Assembly: GCF_004346225.1 (NCBI RefSeq)
Contig: NZ_SMAJ01000012.1
Span: 1 to 64,000, forward strand
Origin: Paralcaligenes ureilyticus
Lineage (GTDB): Bacteria > Pseudomonadota > Gammaproteobacteria > Burkholderiales > Burkholderiaceae_B
Direction: 5' to 3'
DNA length: 64,000 bases
Part shown: positions 11,500 to 20,241 of the stretch, one piece after another
Layout of the letters: each line of letters begins with the position of its first letter
Position numbering within the stretch: position 1 is the first letter of the stretch
The notes under the pieces: generated by a model
What the model saw: the letters and a program-made list of their open reading frames with translations, nothing else
Told to the model about the DNA's origin: nothing
The model's database searches: none
Translations under genes and position numbers: made by a program

Positions 11500-12769
11500 G
11501 ACGCAGCACCTGGGCGGGTTGCAGGCTGGCGGCACGCCAGCTGGGATAAAGAGTAGCCAGCAAAGAGAGCACCAAAGAAGTGATCGCAATCGTCACGATA
11601 TCGGACAGTTGCGGGTTGGACGGGAGTTCGCTGATGAAATAGATTTGCTGCGGCAAAAAATGCACGCCCGATAAACGCTCGATGAACGGCACAATCACAC
11701 CAATGTTGTAGGCAATCAACATGCCGAACCCGACCCCCAGCAAAGTGCCTACGACTCCGATCAGCGAGCCTTGAACCAGGAAGATTTTGGCGATTTCGCG
11801 CGGGCTGGCGCCCAAAGTACGCAAAATGGCAATGTCCGACTGCTTGTCCTTCACCGCCATGACCAGCGACGAAAGCAGATTGAACGCTGCCACCGCAACG
11901 ATCAGGGCAAGAATCAGGAACATCATGCGCTTTTCGGTCTGCACGGCGGCAAACCAAGTGCGATTATTCTGCGTCCAGTCGGTCGCCTGTACCGATGTCG
12001 GCAAAATTCGCATAAGTTCGCGCGCCACTTCGGGCGCCTTCTGCATATCCGCAATGCGCAGCCTTACGCCGCTGGTGCCGTTATCGCGAAACACCTTGGC
12101 CGCGTCTTCAAAATTGACAAAGGCCAGCGACGCGTCATATTCGTAATAGCCCGAAGAGAAAATCCCGCTGACTGTAAATTGCCGCATGCGCGGCGCAAAG
12201 CCCGCCGGCGATATCGACCCCTGAGGCGCCAGGACCAACACCGTATCGCCGCGTTTGACCCCCAGGCTGGCGGCAATCTGGTTGCCCAGCACGATGGAAA
12301 AACTTCCCGGCGTCAACGAGTCGATATTGCCGTCGGTCATCTGCCCGCCTACATCCGACACCGCCGCTTCAAGCTTGGGGTCAATGCCGCGAATCTGCAC
12401 TCCGCTTAAGGAATCGCCGCGCACCAACATGGCTTGCGCGGCGACAAACGGCGCCTCGCCCCGCACTTCCTTGTTCTTCTTGGCATCCTGCGCAATTTGC
12501 TGCCAATGCTGCAGCACCAGGTCGGGCGCCGTACGCGGCACGTACAGCTCGATATGCGGCAATACCGACAGCATCCGATCCCGCACCTGCGTCTGAAAGC
12601 CATTCATGACCGACAGCACAATAATCAGCGCTGCAACACCCAATGCAATGCCCACCATGGAACTGGCGGCAATAAAGGACACAAATCGATCTCGCCGTCC
12701 GCGGCCGTGCTTGACCCGCGCCAAACCTGCGTACCGCGCCCCTATCCAGAGCTCATATGAAGTCTTCAA
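11492..12769 (-). CDS. lolC: Lipoprotein-releasing ABC transporter permease (LolC/LolE family)
   Basis: This is the 425-residue membrane subunit of the lipoprotein-sorting ABC transporter. It has one N-terminal transmembrane helix (FVSFIAASSMVGIALGVAAL), a large periplasmic domain, and three C-terminal helices typical of the MacB/FtsX fold. The motif IAILRTLGASPREIAKIFL marks the coupling region. Only one permease gene is present, so it may serve as both LolC and LolE (a LolF-like arrangement) or a second gene may lie elsewhere. Its stop overlaps the lolD start. Confidence 0.88.
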   Translation of the reverse strand: MKTSYELWIGARYAGLARVKHGRGRRDRFVSFIAASSMVGIALGVAALIIVLSVMNGFQTQVRDRMLSVLPHIELYVPRTAPDLVLQHWQQIAQDAKKNKEVRGEAPFVAAQAMLVRGDSLSGVQIRGIDPKLEAAVSDVGGQMTDGNIDSLTPGSFSIVLGNQIAASLGVKRGDTVLVLAPQGSISPAGFAPRMRQFTVSGIFSSGYYEYDASLAFVNFEDAAKVFRDNGTSGVRLRIADMQKAPEVARELMRILPTSVQATDWTQNNRTWFAAVQTEKRMMFLILALIVAVAAFNLLSSLVMAVKDKQSDIAILRTLGASPREIAKIFLVQGSLIGVVGTLLGVGFGMLIAYNIGVIVPFIERLSGVHFLPQQIYFISELPSNPQLSDIVTIAITSLVLSLLATLYPSWRAASLQPAQVLRHD

Positions 12770-12806
12770 TCCGCCACCGTTTTCTTATTGACACTACAAT
12801 CCAAGA

Positions 12807-13736
12807 ATGCAAATCGTACTCCCTGGCGCCCTGCCCGACCCGAGCGAAGCACGGGAACTGGCTCCGCACGTGCTAAAAGCCGCCCCTACACTGAGTCGCT
12901 GGCTACGTCTTGGCCGAGCCAGCATCACCACGACCGACCCCGTTGCCGCAGGCTGCACGCCCTACGAACACTGGCTGTTGTCCGCGCACGGATTCAAACC
13001 CGCGCAAGGACAGAATCTTAGCTCAGGTTTAGGCCCCCTATGGGCCGGCAACGTCACTAAACGTGACCAGCCCGTCTGGCTAGCGGAACTGGTTCATGTA
13101 GCGCCCTCTCGCGATGGCGCCCGCCTGTTCGGTGCAAGCGACCTGTCGATCGAACTCGCAGAAAGTGTAGCCTTGTTCGATTCGGCCCAGGATTTCTTCA
13201 AAGGCAGCGGCTTTTCGGCCAGCCCTTCAAGCGCCCGACACTGGCTCATAACGATACACGGTAATTTCGCACCCGTTTGTGCCAGCCCCAGCCTGGTGAG
13301 TTTGGGATCGATGAACGATTCCTGGCCCAAAGAGCCCGAAGCCCGCCCCTGGCGCCGGCTGGTCAACGAGTTGCAGATGTTGTGGTTCGACCATCCGGTC
13401 AATCGAGCAAGGCAGGCGCGCGGGCTGGCCCCCATCAACAGCCTGTGGCTATTTGGCGGGGCAAAGGCAGACCAGTTCGCCGACACGCGCTCGACTCCGG
13501 TCTTCAAAATATGCGAGACGCTGCATGTTCCATTCAATACGCACGACTGGAGCGCCTGGCTACAGGCATTGGGCGAACTCGAATCGACAGTATTTCAACC
13601 CCTCGCCCACACGCCGCCGGAACTGGTGCTGATCGGTCGCGACAGATTCGTTCAATTGCGGCCCGGCACTCTGGCCCGCTTTGTCAATCGCTTGCCCGGC
13701 AAGCACTGGAGCAACTGGTGGTCACCCCGCAATTAA
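12807..13736 (+). CDS. Conserved hypothetical protein upstream of recJ
   Basis: The 309-residue product has no motif I can assign with confidence. It is rich in Trp and Pro and contains segments such as SLWLFGGAKAD and PELVLIGRDRFV. Relatives of similar layout sit directly in front of recJ in other Burkholderiales, and some are annotated as phosphoglycerate-mutase-like, but I see no metal-binding motif that would support that activity. There is no signal peptide or transmembrane segment. Its 3' end overlaps the start of recJ by 19 nt, so the two are translated from the same message. It is transcribed divergently from lolC. Confidence 0.7.
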   Translation: MQIVLPGALPDPSEARELAPHVLKAAPTLSRWLRLGRASITTTDPVAAGCTPYEHWLLSAHGFKPAQGQNLSSGLGPLWAGNVTKRDQPVWLAELVHVAPSRDGARLFGASDLSIELAESVALFDSAQDFFKGSGFSASPSSARHWLITIHGNFAPVCASPSLVSLGSMNDSWPKEPEARPWRRLVNELQMLWFDHPVNRARQARGLAPINSLWLFGGAKADQFADTRSTPVFKICETLHVPFNTHDWSAWLQALGELESTVFQPLAHTPPELVLIGRDRFVQLRPGTLARFVNRLPGKHWSNWWSPRN

Positions 13737-15457
13737 GCACCCGTGCTTCCGACGATCAGGCCGCCCGGTCGCTCGAGGCCGCCGGCATACATCCTTTGCT
13801 GGCGCGGCTATGGGCCGCGCGCGGGGTGCACGACGCAACCGAAACCCAATTCGGCTGGGGCACGCTCCTGCCGCCAGGCCAGCTAACCCATAGCGAACAC
13901 GCAGCCCGACTGCTCGCCGACGCCATTGCTGAAAAAAAACGCCTGCTTATCGTTGCCGACTACGATTGCGACGGCGCAACCGCCTGCGCCGTCGCAATCC
14001 GCGCCTTGCGCAGCATGGGTGCCAACGTTGATTTTCTGGTACCCAACCGCTTCGAAACCGGTTATGGCTTGTCCGCGGCGGTTGTCGAACTGGCGCTGCG
14101 CCATCATGGCGGCAAGCCGGATATCGTCATCACCGTCGATAACGGAATCGCAAGCGTCGAGGGCGTTGCCGCCGCGCAAGACGCTGGCATCGACGTCATT
14201 ATCACCGACCATCACTTGCCTGGCGATACCCTGCCCAACGCGCTGGCTATCGTTAATCCCAACCAACACGGCTGCGGTTTCTCCTCTAAAAATCTGGCGG
14301 GCGTAGGCGTCATTTTCTATCTGATGCTGGCATTGCGCGCCGAGCTGCGCACCCGCGGCGTCTATGCCGCAAACGCAGGCCCGCGGCTCGATGCCCTGGC
14401 CGATCTGGTGGCCCTGGGCACCGTAGCCGATGTCGTCAAACTCGATGCCAACAACCGTTTGCTGGTCACCCAGGGCCTGAAAAAAATGCGCGCAGGCCAA
14501 ATGCACGCAGGTGTGCGCGCTCTATTCGCAGTAGCTGCGCGCGAACCCAGGCAGGCTAGCGCCTTCGATCTGGGTTTTGCCATCGGCCCGCGCATTAATG
14601 CAGCAGGGCGGCTGGCCGACATGAGCCTGGGTATCCATTGCCTGATCACCGACGATGAAAGCGAAGCATTAAAGCTGGCTCGCGAGCTCGACGCCATCAA
14701 CCACGAACGGCGCGCCATAGAAACCACCATGCGCCAGGAAGCGCTGGCGGCAATGGAAATGCCCGATGTCGTCATTCGGGCAAGTGTCTGCGTCTATCAC
14801 CCTACATGGCATCAAGGCGTAGTGGGGCTGGTGGCCTCCAAACTAAAGGAAGCCTACTGGCGCCCTACCGTCGCCTTCGCCCGATCCGATGCCGGCGAAC
14901 TGCGCGGCTCGGGCCGCTCCATCCCCGACGTGCATTTACGCGATGTACTCGACCTGGTGGCCAAACGCCATCCGGGCATCATCCTCAAGTTCGGCGGCCA
15001 CGCGATGGCCGCCGGCTTGACACTGCAAGAAAACGCCTACGCAACTTTTGTCGAGGGCTTTGACGATGCCGTCAAGGAATTAAGCGGGCGCACCACGTTC
15101 GATCCGGTGATCGAAACCGATGGTTCGCTGGAGTCGGGCTACGCCAACGCCGAGGTTGCCGGCCTGCTCCAGCAACAAGTCTGGGGTTCAGGCTTTCCCG
15201 CCCCGATATTTCGCGACAACTTTTACGTGCGCCAACAGCGGCTACTGAAAGACAAGCACCTGAAACTGACTCTGGAACGCGGCCATCAGCGCTTTGACGC
15301 CATCTGGTTCGGCCACGCCGATATGCTGCCCGAATACATCGACGTCGCCTACCGGCTGGACCAGAATGTGTGGAACGGCAATATCACGGCGCAGCTGATT
15401 ATTGAATATGCCTGCGGGGCACAGGGCCAATCAGGCGATGCCCATGAATTCGTTTGA
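13718..15457 (+). CDS. recJ: Single-stranded-DNA-specific 5'-3' exonuclease RecJ
   Basis: RecJ degrades single-stranded DNA 5' to 3' in RecF-pathway recombination and mismatch repair. The DHH-family motifs are present: VADYDCDGATA near residue 80, TVDNGIAS, ITDHHLPGD near residue 165 and the DHHA1 motif KFGGHAMAAG near residue 427. I start at the GTG at 13718, preceded by a GGAG ribosome-binding site and overlapping the upstream gene. This gives 579 residues, close to the 577 of E. coli RecJ; the open frame extends further upstream only because it shadows the hypothetical gene. Confidence 0.92.
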   Translation: MVTPQLSTRASDDQAARSLEAAGIHPLLARLWAARGVHDATETQFGWGTLLPPGQLTHSEHAARLLADAIAEKKRLLIVADYDCDGATACAVAIRALRSMGANVDFLVPNRFETGYGLSAAVVELALRHHGGKPDIVITVDNGIASVEGVAAAQDAGIDVIITDHHLPGDTLPNALAIVNPNQHGCGFSSKNLAGVGVIFYLMLALRAELRTRGVYAANAGPRLDALADLVALGTVADVVKLDANNRLLVTQGLKKMRAGQMHAGVRALFAVAAREPRQASAFDLGFAIGPRINAAGRLADMSLGIHCLITDDESEALKLARELDAINHERRAIETTMRQEALAAMEMPDVVIRASVCVYHPTWHQGVVGLVASKLKEAYWRPTVAFARSDAGELRGSGRSIPDVHLRDVLDLVAKRHPGIILKFGGHAMAAGLTLQENAYATFVEGFDDAVKELSGRTTFDPVIETDGSLESGYANAEVAGLLQQQVWGSGFPAPIFRDNFYVRQQRLLKDKHLKLTLERGHQRFDAIWFGHADMLPEYIDVAYRLDQNVWNGNITAQLIIEYACGAQGQSGDAHEFV

Positions 15458-16322
15458 CCGCCAGATACGGTACTTTCGGGTTATTGCCGAACTGAAATCC
15501 CTGTCCCAGGCCGCCGAGGCGCTCGGACTTACCCAATCAGGCATAAGCCGGCAATTAGGGTCCCTCGAAGAGCACCTTGGCGTACCACTGTTTTACCGTA
15601 CCGGGCGCGGTGTTGAACTTACCCCTGCCGGGTCTTTCCTGCAGTCTCAGACGCACACGGCCTACGAGACGATCGACAATGCCTTGGCGTCGATCAAAGG
15701 CCACGACGCCGCCACTCAGGGAAAGTTGAAAATCGCCACCGTCCATACGCTGAGCTATTACTTCATGGCGGAAATCGTCGCAAAATTCCTGGGTGTGCGG
15801 CCTACAACGACGGTGTCACTCGTTGCCCGCAGTTCTCCCGAGGTCGTCACCCTGGTTGAACGCGGCGATGTCGACCTGGGCTTCGTCTACGATTCCGCCG
15901 TGGCATCGGACCGTCTGAACAGCACCCCTCTCTTTGACGACCGCATGTGCCTGATCGTCAATCGGCAATACAAGGCCAAAAGTCAATCTATCGACCTCAA
16001 CAAGCATCGTTTGTCGCTGGTCGTATTTCCACCCCACTACGCGCTGCGCCGCATGCTGCATAGCAGCGGTCTGGAATTCGATACCGTGGCCGAAGCGGAA
16101 ACCATTGCGGTAATGCTCGATCTGGTGTCTTCAGGAGTGGGCTATTGCATTCTTCCCGATCGCATCCACACCAAATTGCTGGCGGAATACAGCTTGCGGA
16201 AAATCGCCATCGACCAGCCGCTGCTTACTCGGCGCGTCGTGGCCATCACTAAAATAGCGGTACCTCCTTCATCGCTCACGCAACTCATGCTCGATGCCGC
16301 GCTGGGCAATCTGAGCCGCTAG
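15444..16322 (+). CDS. LysR-family transcriptional regulator
   Basis: The 292-residue protein has an N-terminal winged helix-turn-helix (FRVIAELKSLSQAAEALGL, about residues 8-60) and a periplasmic-binding-protein-like effector domain. The start is the ATG at 15444 (MNSFDRQ) or the one two codons earlier; both overlap the end of recJ. It precedes an aldolase-like enzyme and an MHS symporter on the same strand, which it probably controls. A perfect 7-bp palindrome at 16441-16459 in the gap is a candidate operator. The inducer is unknown. Confidence 0.88.
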   Translation: MNSFDRQIRYFRVIAELKSLSQAAEALGLTQSGISRQLGSLEEHLGVPLFYRTGRGVELTPAGSFLQSQTHTAYETIDNALASIKGHDAATQGKLKIATVHTLSYYFMAEIVAKFLGVRPTTTVSLVARSSPEVVTLVERGDVDLGFVYDSAVASDRLNSTPLFDDRMCLIVNRQYKAKSQSIDLNKHRLSLVVFPPHYALRRMLHSSGLEFDTVAEAETIAVMLDLVSSGVGYCILPDRIHTKLLAEYSLRKIAIDQPLLTRRVVAITKIAVPPSSLTQLMLDAALGNLSR

Positions 16323-16440
16323 TGCATTTTCGGTTGAAGTGTTTACGGAACTGAAACATCCCGTGCCGTACACCGTTTGACCAAAAAAAATGCTCTAGCG
16401 CCATTCCCTTTTTCCAACTTGCGCCGCCGCGAGGTTTAAA

Positions 16441-16459
16441 GCTCATACCAGCTATGAGC
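16441..16459. promoter_or_regulatory. Candidate LysR operator (palindrome)
   Basis: GCTCATA-ccagc-TATGAGC is a perfect inverted repeat with 7-bp arms. It includes a T-N11-A core of the kind bound by LysR regulators and lies about 105 bp before the aldolase start. Assignment is by position and symmetry only. Confidence 0.45.
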
Positions 16460-16563
16460 AATAGTCTCTGGCTTGTACCGCAACAGCCTCCCATACTGCG
16501 CTGATCAACCCTTTATCGCCACATAGCCCAAACGCGGGCGAAGCTATGGAAACGGAGAATGAC

Positions 16564-17349
16564 ATGAGTGAAAAATTGCGATCCAAAGAATACTTTGACC
16601 AGCGAGCGACGCGGGAAATGGGCAAACACCTGCACACCAAAACACGCTCCCTGGCCGAGACACTCGCGTCGGCCTGCCGAATCCTTGCAATGACCGGCCA
16701 AGAAGCTGGATTGGCCGGCCAGATCAGTGCCCGCTCGGAGCGTGAAAATGCCTATTGGACTTTGCGTTTCGGCCTGGGTTTCGACGAAGCCACGGCAGAT
16801 GATTTTATCGAGGTCGATCAGGATCTCAACACACTAAGCGGAGAGGGCATGGCCAACCCGGCCACGCGATTCCATTTATGGGTGTACAAAGCCCGGCCCG
16901 ATGTCAATGCCATCATTCACACGCATGCGCCATGGGCCTCGACGCTTGCAGCGGCACGCCAGAAGCTGGTCGTCCTGCACATGGACATGACTCCCTTCTA
17001 TAACGACTGCGCATTCCTGGCCGACTGGCCAGGGGTCCCCATTGCCGACCAGGAGGGTGTCATCATCTCGGCCGCAATCGGCAGCAAACGCTCGATCCTG
17101 CTGGCTCACCACGGCTACCTGACGGCGGGATCTTCTCTTCAGGAAGCCACCTACTTGTCCGTCTATCTGGAACGGGCCGCCCGCATGCAAATTCGCGCCC
17201 AAGCGTTCGGGCCACTGATCCCGGTACCCGATCATCTGGCGCAGGAAGCCCACGATTACCTGCTAAAGCCATCCATCGTGAACGCGACATTCGATTACTG
17301 GAGCCGGCAAGCCGACGCCGCCATTGGGCAAGGCGCCCGGTCCATGTGA
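16564..17349 (+). CDS. Class II aldolase/adducin-family protein
   Basis: The 261-residue protein belongs to the class II aldolase/adducin fold (fuculose-phosphate aldolase relatives, which also include sugar-acid decarboxylases and dehydratases). The zinc ligands are visible as HTHAPWAS (mid-protein) and the second His pair in LLAHHGYLTAG. The N-terminal part has GLAGQISARSER, the substrate-binding segment. The start at 16564 has GGAG 8-10 nt upstream; an in-frame ATG at 16546 is less well placed. With the following MHS symporter it probably forms a small catabolic operon. The substrate is not clear. Confidence 0.83.
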   Translation: MSEKLRSKEYFDQRATREMGKHLHTKTRSLAETLASACRILAMTGQEAGLAGQISARSERENAYWTLRFGLGFDEATADDFIEVDQDLNTLSGEGMANPATRFHLWVYKARPDVNAIIHTHAPWASTLAAARQKLVVLHMDMTPFYNDCAFLADWPGVPIADQEGVIISAAIGSKRSILLAHHGYLTAGSSLQEATYLSVYLERAARMQIRAQAFGPLIPVPDHLAQEAHDYLLKPSIVNATFDYWSRQADAAIGQGARSM

Positions 17350-17428
17350 ACCTCGGGCAACAAGCACGCCGGTCGCGCAAGCGGCCAGCCTGACAACAAA
17401 CCTTATAACAACACAGTGAGGAGAAATT

Positions 17429-18742
17429 ATGACTGCCTATAACGACAGCCTGGAAACCGATAATCTGGAAACCGCCACACCTCGTAAGGCCGGCTACGTC
17501 AAGGTCGGCCTTGCCAGCATGATCGGAACGACTATCGAGTGGTACGATTTTTTTCTATATGGCAGCGCCGCCGCGCTCATTTTCAACAAGATATTTTTCC
17601 CGTCGTTTGACCCCATCACCGGCACACTGGCCGCCTTTGCCACCTATTCTGTCGGGTTTTTCGCCCGCCCTCTGGGAGGAATCGTATTCGGCCATTTCGG
17701 CGATCGAGTCGGGCGCAAATCCATGTTTATCACCACCCTTTTCCTCATGGGGATACCCACCATATTGATCGGCCTGATTCCGTCTTACGAGTCGATCGGT
17801 TACTGGGCAGCGGTTCTGCTGGTGCTGATGCGCCTGCTGCAGGGCCTGGCGGTGGGAGGTGAATGGGGAGGCGCTGTGCTCATGGCGGTCGAACATGCCC
17901 CGACGGGCAAGAAAGGCCTGTTCGGAAGCCTGCCTCAAGCCGGCGTCGGACCCGGCCTCGTACTGGCTTCGCTCGCCATGCTGTGGGTAGCCGTCCTTCC
18001 CCAACAGGACATGCTGACCTGGGGATGGCGTATTCCTTTTCTTGCCAGCGTCGTACTGCTCTTGATCGGTTGGTACATCCGGATTCGCGTCAGCGAATCG
18101 CCTGACTTCGAAAAAATGGAAGAGTCGGGCGCCAAAGTCAAATTTCCGATTGTCGAAATCTTCCGTTCGCACCCCCTGGCTGTATTGAAGGTCGTGGGCG
18201 CCCGATTTGCGGAAGTCACCTGGTTCTACACGGTCGTCACCTTCGCGCTGGCTTATGCCACCACCACCCTGGGAATCCCCAAGGCACTCATGCTGGAGGC
18301 AACCATCTGGGGCGCCCTCATCGCCTTCTTCACGATGCCGGCACTGGGCATGCTGGGAGACCGCATCGGTCATAAATGGGTTTTCATCCTCGGCGCCATT
18401 GGTATCTTTTTATTCGGATTCACGTTCTTTGATCTGCTCGCGACCAAACAGGCGCTTTGGGTCAACATGGCCATGATCGTGGCCATCGGCGTCGTGTACG
18501 CCGCAATGTACGCGCCCGAGGCCAGTCTTTTTTCAAACCAGTTTCCACCGGAAATACGATACAGCGGAATCTCGATCGGCGTTCAGCTCTCCGGAGCAAT
18601 CGGCGGCGGTCTGGCGCCTATTGTTGCCATCTGGCTGCTATCGATCGGTGGCGGCAACCCAAAATACGTAACATGGTATCTCTGCCTTCTTGGCATCATC
18701 GCCCTGGTAAGCGCATGGCGCATGCGTGCCCAGGCACACTGA
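17429..18742 (+). CDS. MHS-family major facilitator (metabolite:H+ symporter)
   Basis: The 437-residue, 12-helix MFS protein belongs to the metabolite:H+ symporter family, whose members import organic acids such as shikimate, alpha-ketoglutarate, proline or citrate. Diagnostic features are TTIEWYDFFLYG in helix 1, the loop motif GHFGDRVGRKSMF and LLQGLAVGGEWGGAV in helix 4. A strong ribosome-binding site (GAGGAG) precedes the ATG. It follows the aldolase-like gene by about 80 bp, which suggests uptake of that enzyme's substrate or precursor. A GC-rich hairpin follows the stop. Confidence 0.9.
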   Translation: MTAYNDSLETDNLETATPRKAGYVKVGLASMIGTTIEWYDFFLYGSAAALIFNKIFFPSFDPITGTLAAFATYSVGFFARPLGGIVFGHFGDRVGRKSMFITTLFLMGIPTILIGLIPSYESIGYWAAVLLVLMRLLQGLAVGGEWGGAVLMAVEHAPTGKKGLFGSLPQAGVGPGLVLASLAMLWVAVLPQQDMLTWGWRIPFLASVVLLLIGWYIRIRVSESPDFEKMEESGAKVKFPIVEIFRSHPLAVLKVVGARFAEVTWFYTVVTFALAYATTTLGIPKALMLEATIWGALIAFFTMPALGMLGDRIGHKWVFILGAIGIFLFGFTFFDLLATKQALWVNMAMIVAIGVVYAAMYAPEASLFSNQFPPEIRYSGISIGVQLSGAIGGGLAPIVAIWLLSIGGGNPKYVTWYLCLLGIIALVSAWRMRAQAH

Positions 18743-18752
18743 TCCGAAGGAT

Positions 18753-18782
18753 CCCGGGCCGCATGCTCACGCACGGCCCGGG
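18753..18782 (+). terminator. GC-rich hairpin after the MHS symporter gene
   Basis: CCCGGGCCG and CGGCCCGGG form a perfect 9-bp stem with a 12-nt loop, 10 nt after the symporter stop and in front of the convergent DsbA-like gene. There is no T-run, so it may only be a weak terminator. Confidence 0.45.
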
Positions 18783-18825
18783 TTACCCGTAAACACCGAA
18801 TCCATGACCGCCGCCAACGACAGCG

Positions 18826-19485
18826 CTACTGGCTCCCACCCTGCTCTGCGGCTATCTGCCGCAGGGCCTTTTCAAATACCTCGGTCGGCTGGCCGCCCTG
18901 GATCAAGTGGCGATCGTTGATGATGATCGCCGGCACGGAATCGATACCGTGTTCACGGTAGAAATCCTCGCGCTCGCGCACTTCCTTCGCGTAGGTATCG
19001 GACGCGAGAATAGCCTGCGCCCGCGCGGCATCCAGACCCACCTTGACGGCCAGGCGAACCAGCACGTCGTGCGCGCTGGGATCCTCGCCATCGGTAAAGT
19101 AAGCCTGGAACAAAGCATGTTTAAGCGCTGCCTGACAGCCTTCCAGGCCGGCCCAGTGCAACAGGCGATGCGCATCGAAGGTATTGTAAATACGGTTGCG
19201 TTTACCCATGCCGAAAGTAAACCCGACCTCTGCGCCGCGAACCCGGATCGCTTCAGCATTGCGCGCAATCTGCTCCGGCGTCGAGCCATACTTTGCGCTT
19301 AGATGTTCAACAATATCCTGGCCTGCGGGAGGCATCTGCGGGTTAAGCTCGAAAGGCTGGAAATGCAGCTCGGCGCCTACCTGGCCATCCAAGCGGCCCA
19401 AGGCTCCTTCAAGCGAGCTCAGTCCGACTGCGCACCACGGACAGGAAACATCAGACACAAAATCTATCTTCAGTTGAGTAGCCAC
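18826..19485 (-). CDS. DsbA-family oxidoreductase (FrnE-like)
   Basis: The 219-residue cytoplasmic protein has a thioredoxin fold with an early CPWC redox motif (SDVSCPWCAVGL, residues 13-24), an inserted helical domain and the late cis-Pro region DSVPAIIINDRHLIQGGQP. This layout fits the FrnE/DsbA-like subfamily rather than periplasmic DsbA; no signal peptide is present. Likely roles are thiol oxidation or isomerisation. It is convergent with the MHS symporter and divergent from the flavocytochrome dehydrogenase operon. Confidence 0.85.
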   Translation of the reverse strand: MATQLKIDFVSDVSCPWCAVGLSSLEGALGRLDGQVGAELHFQPFELNPQMPPAGQDIVEHLSAKYGSTPEQIARNAEAIRVRGAEVGFTFGMGKRNRIYNTFDAHRLLHWAGLEGCQAALKHALFQAYFTDGEDPSAHDVLVRLAVKVGLDAARAQAILASDTYAKEVREREDFYREHGIDSVPAIIINDRHLIQGGQPTEVFEKALRQIAAEQGGSQ

Positions 19486-19712
19486 ATTATCACCTTATCT
19501 TCATCGATTTCCAGCCGCATGATCGCCCACGGCCTTAGCTGAAAACAGTTTAATCCGATTCCATGATTCCGAGCCCTGGCCAAGCTACAAAGCGAATACA
19601 GCCTTGATTGCCAACGGGCGCGCAGTCACGCGACGTTAAAAAAATTTGCAATGGCAACAGGTGGGGGTAAGATGTCAACACGGCACACACGCCCACCTAA
19701 CAGGCGCCCGCT

Positions 19713-20231
19713 ATGGATGATCTGAACAAGGCAGATAAATACCCAGGCTCACCCGACCCTGCACGTCGGCGCATGCTGATCAGCCTGCTATCCGGGTACA
19801 CCGCCTCATTGATCCCCTGGGCGACGGCGCAGGCAATCCCCGACGACAACCAAGGCGCATTTGTAGCCGTTTCGGCCATCCTGGCCGGCCGTCAGTCCCT
19901 TGATCCCGTACTGGGCAAACGCTTCTACGATGCGCTTGTAGCCGAGGATCCCGGCTTTTCCGCAGCGACCGGCGCCTTGCTCAAACTGATCAATGAACAA
20001 AAAATAGACCCTCTCCAATTGCAAAAGGTGCTCGACGGCGGGCACCCCACGCTGGCCGCCCTGCCGCGAAAAATCGTCACTGCCTGGTTCACCGGCATCG
20101 TCGGCAGCGGCGAAAATGCGCGCTGCATCGCGTATGAAACTGCGTTGAACGCCGTTATCGTCGAAGACATGCTCAGGCCCCCCACCTACGCCTACGGCGC
20201 CTACGGAACCTGGGCCGCGAAACCACGCTAA
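19713..20231 (+). CDS. FAD/cytochrome c dehydrogenase small (gamma) subunit
   Basis: This 172-residue subunit has a twin-arginine-type signal (ARRRMLISLLSGYTASLIPWATAQA) and belongs to the small subunit family found with membrane-bound FAD dehydrogenases for glucose, sorbitol, gluconate or 2-ketogluconate. In the characterised complexes the small subunit is needed to fold and export the flavoprotein, which lacks its own signal. The order small-flavoprotein-cytochrome is the same as in the FAD-glucose dehydrogenase operon of Burkholderia cepacia. Confidence 0.85.
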   Translation: MDDLNKADKYPGSPDPARRRMLISLLSGYTASLIPWATAQAIPDDNQGAFVAVSAILAGRQSLDPVLGKRFYDALVAEDPGFSAATGALLKLINEQKIDPLQLQKVLDGGHPTLAALPRKIVTAWFTGIVGSGENARCIAYETALNAVIVEDMLRPPTYAYGAYGTWAAKPR

Positions 20232-20241
20232 GGAGCACTCA

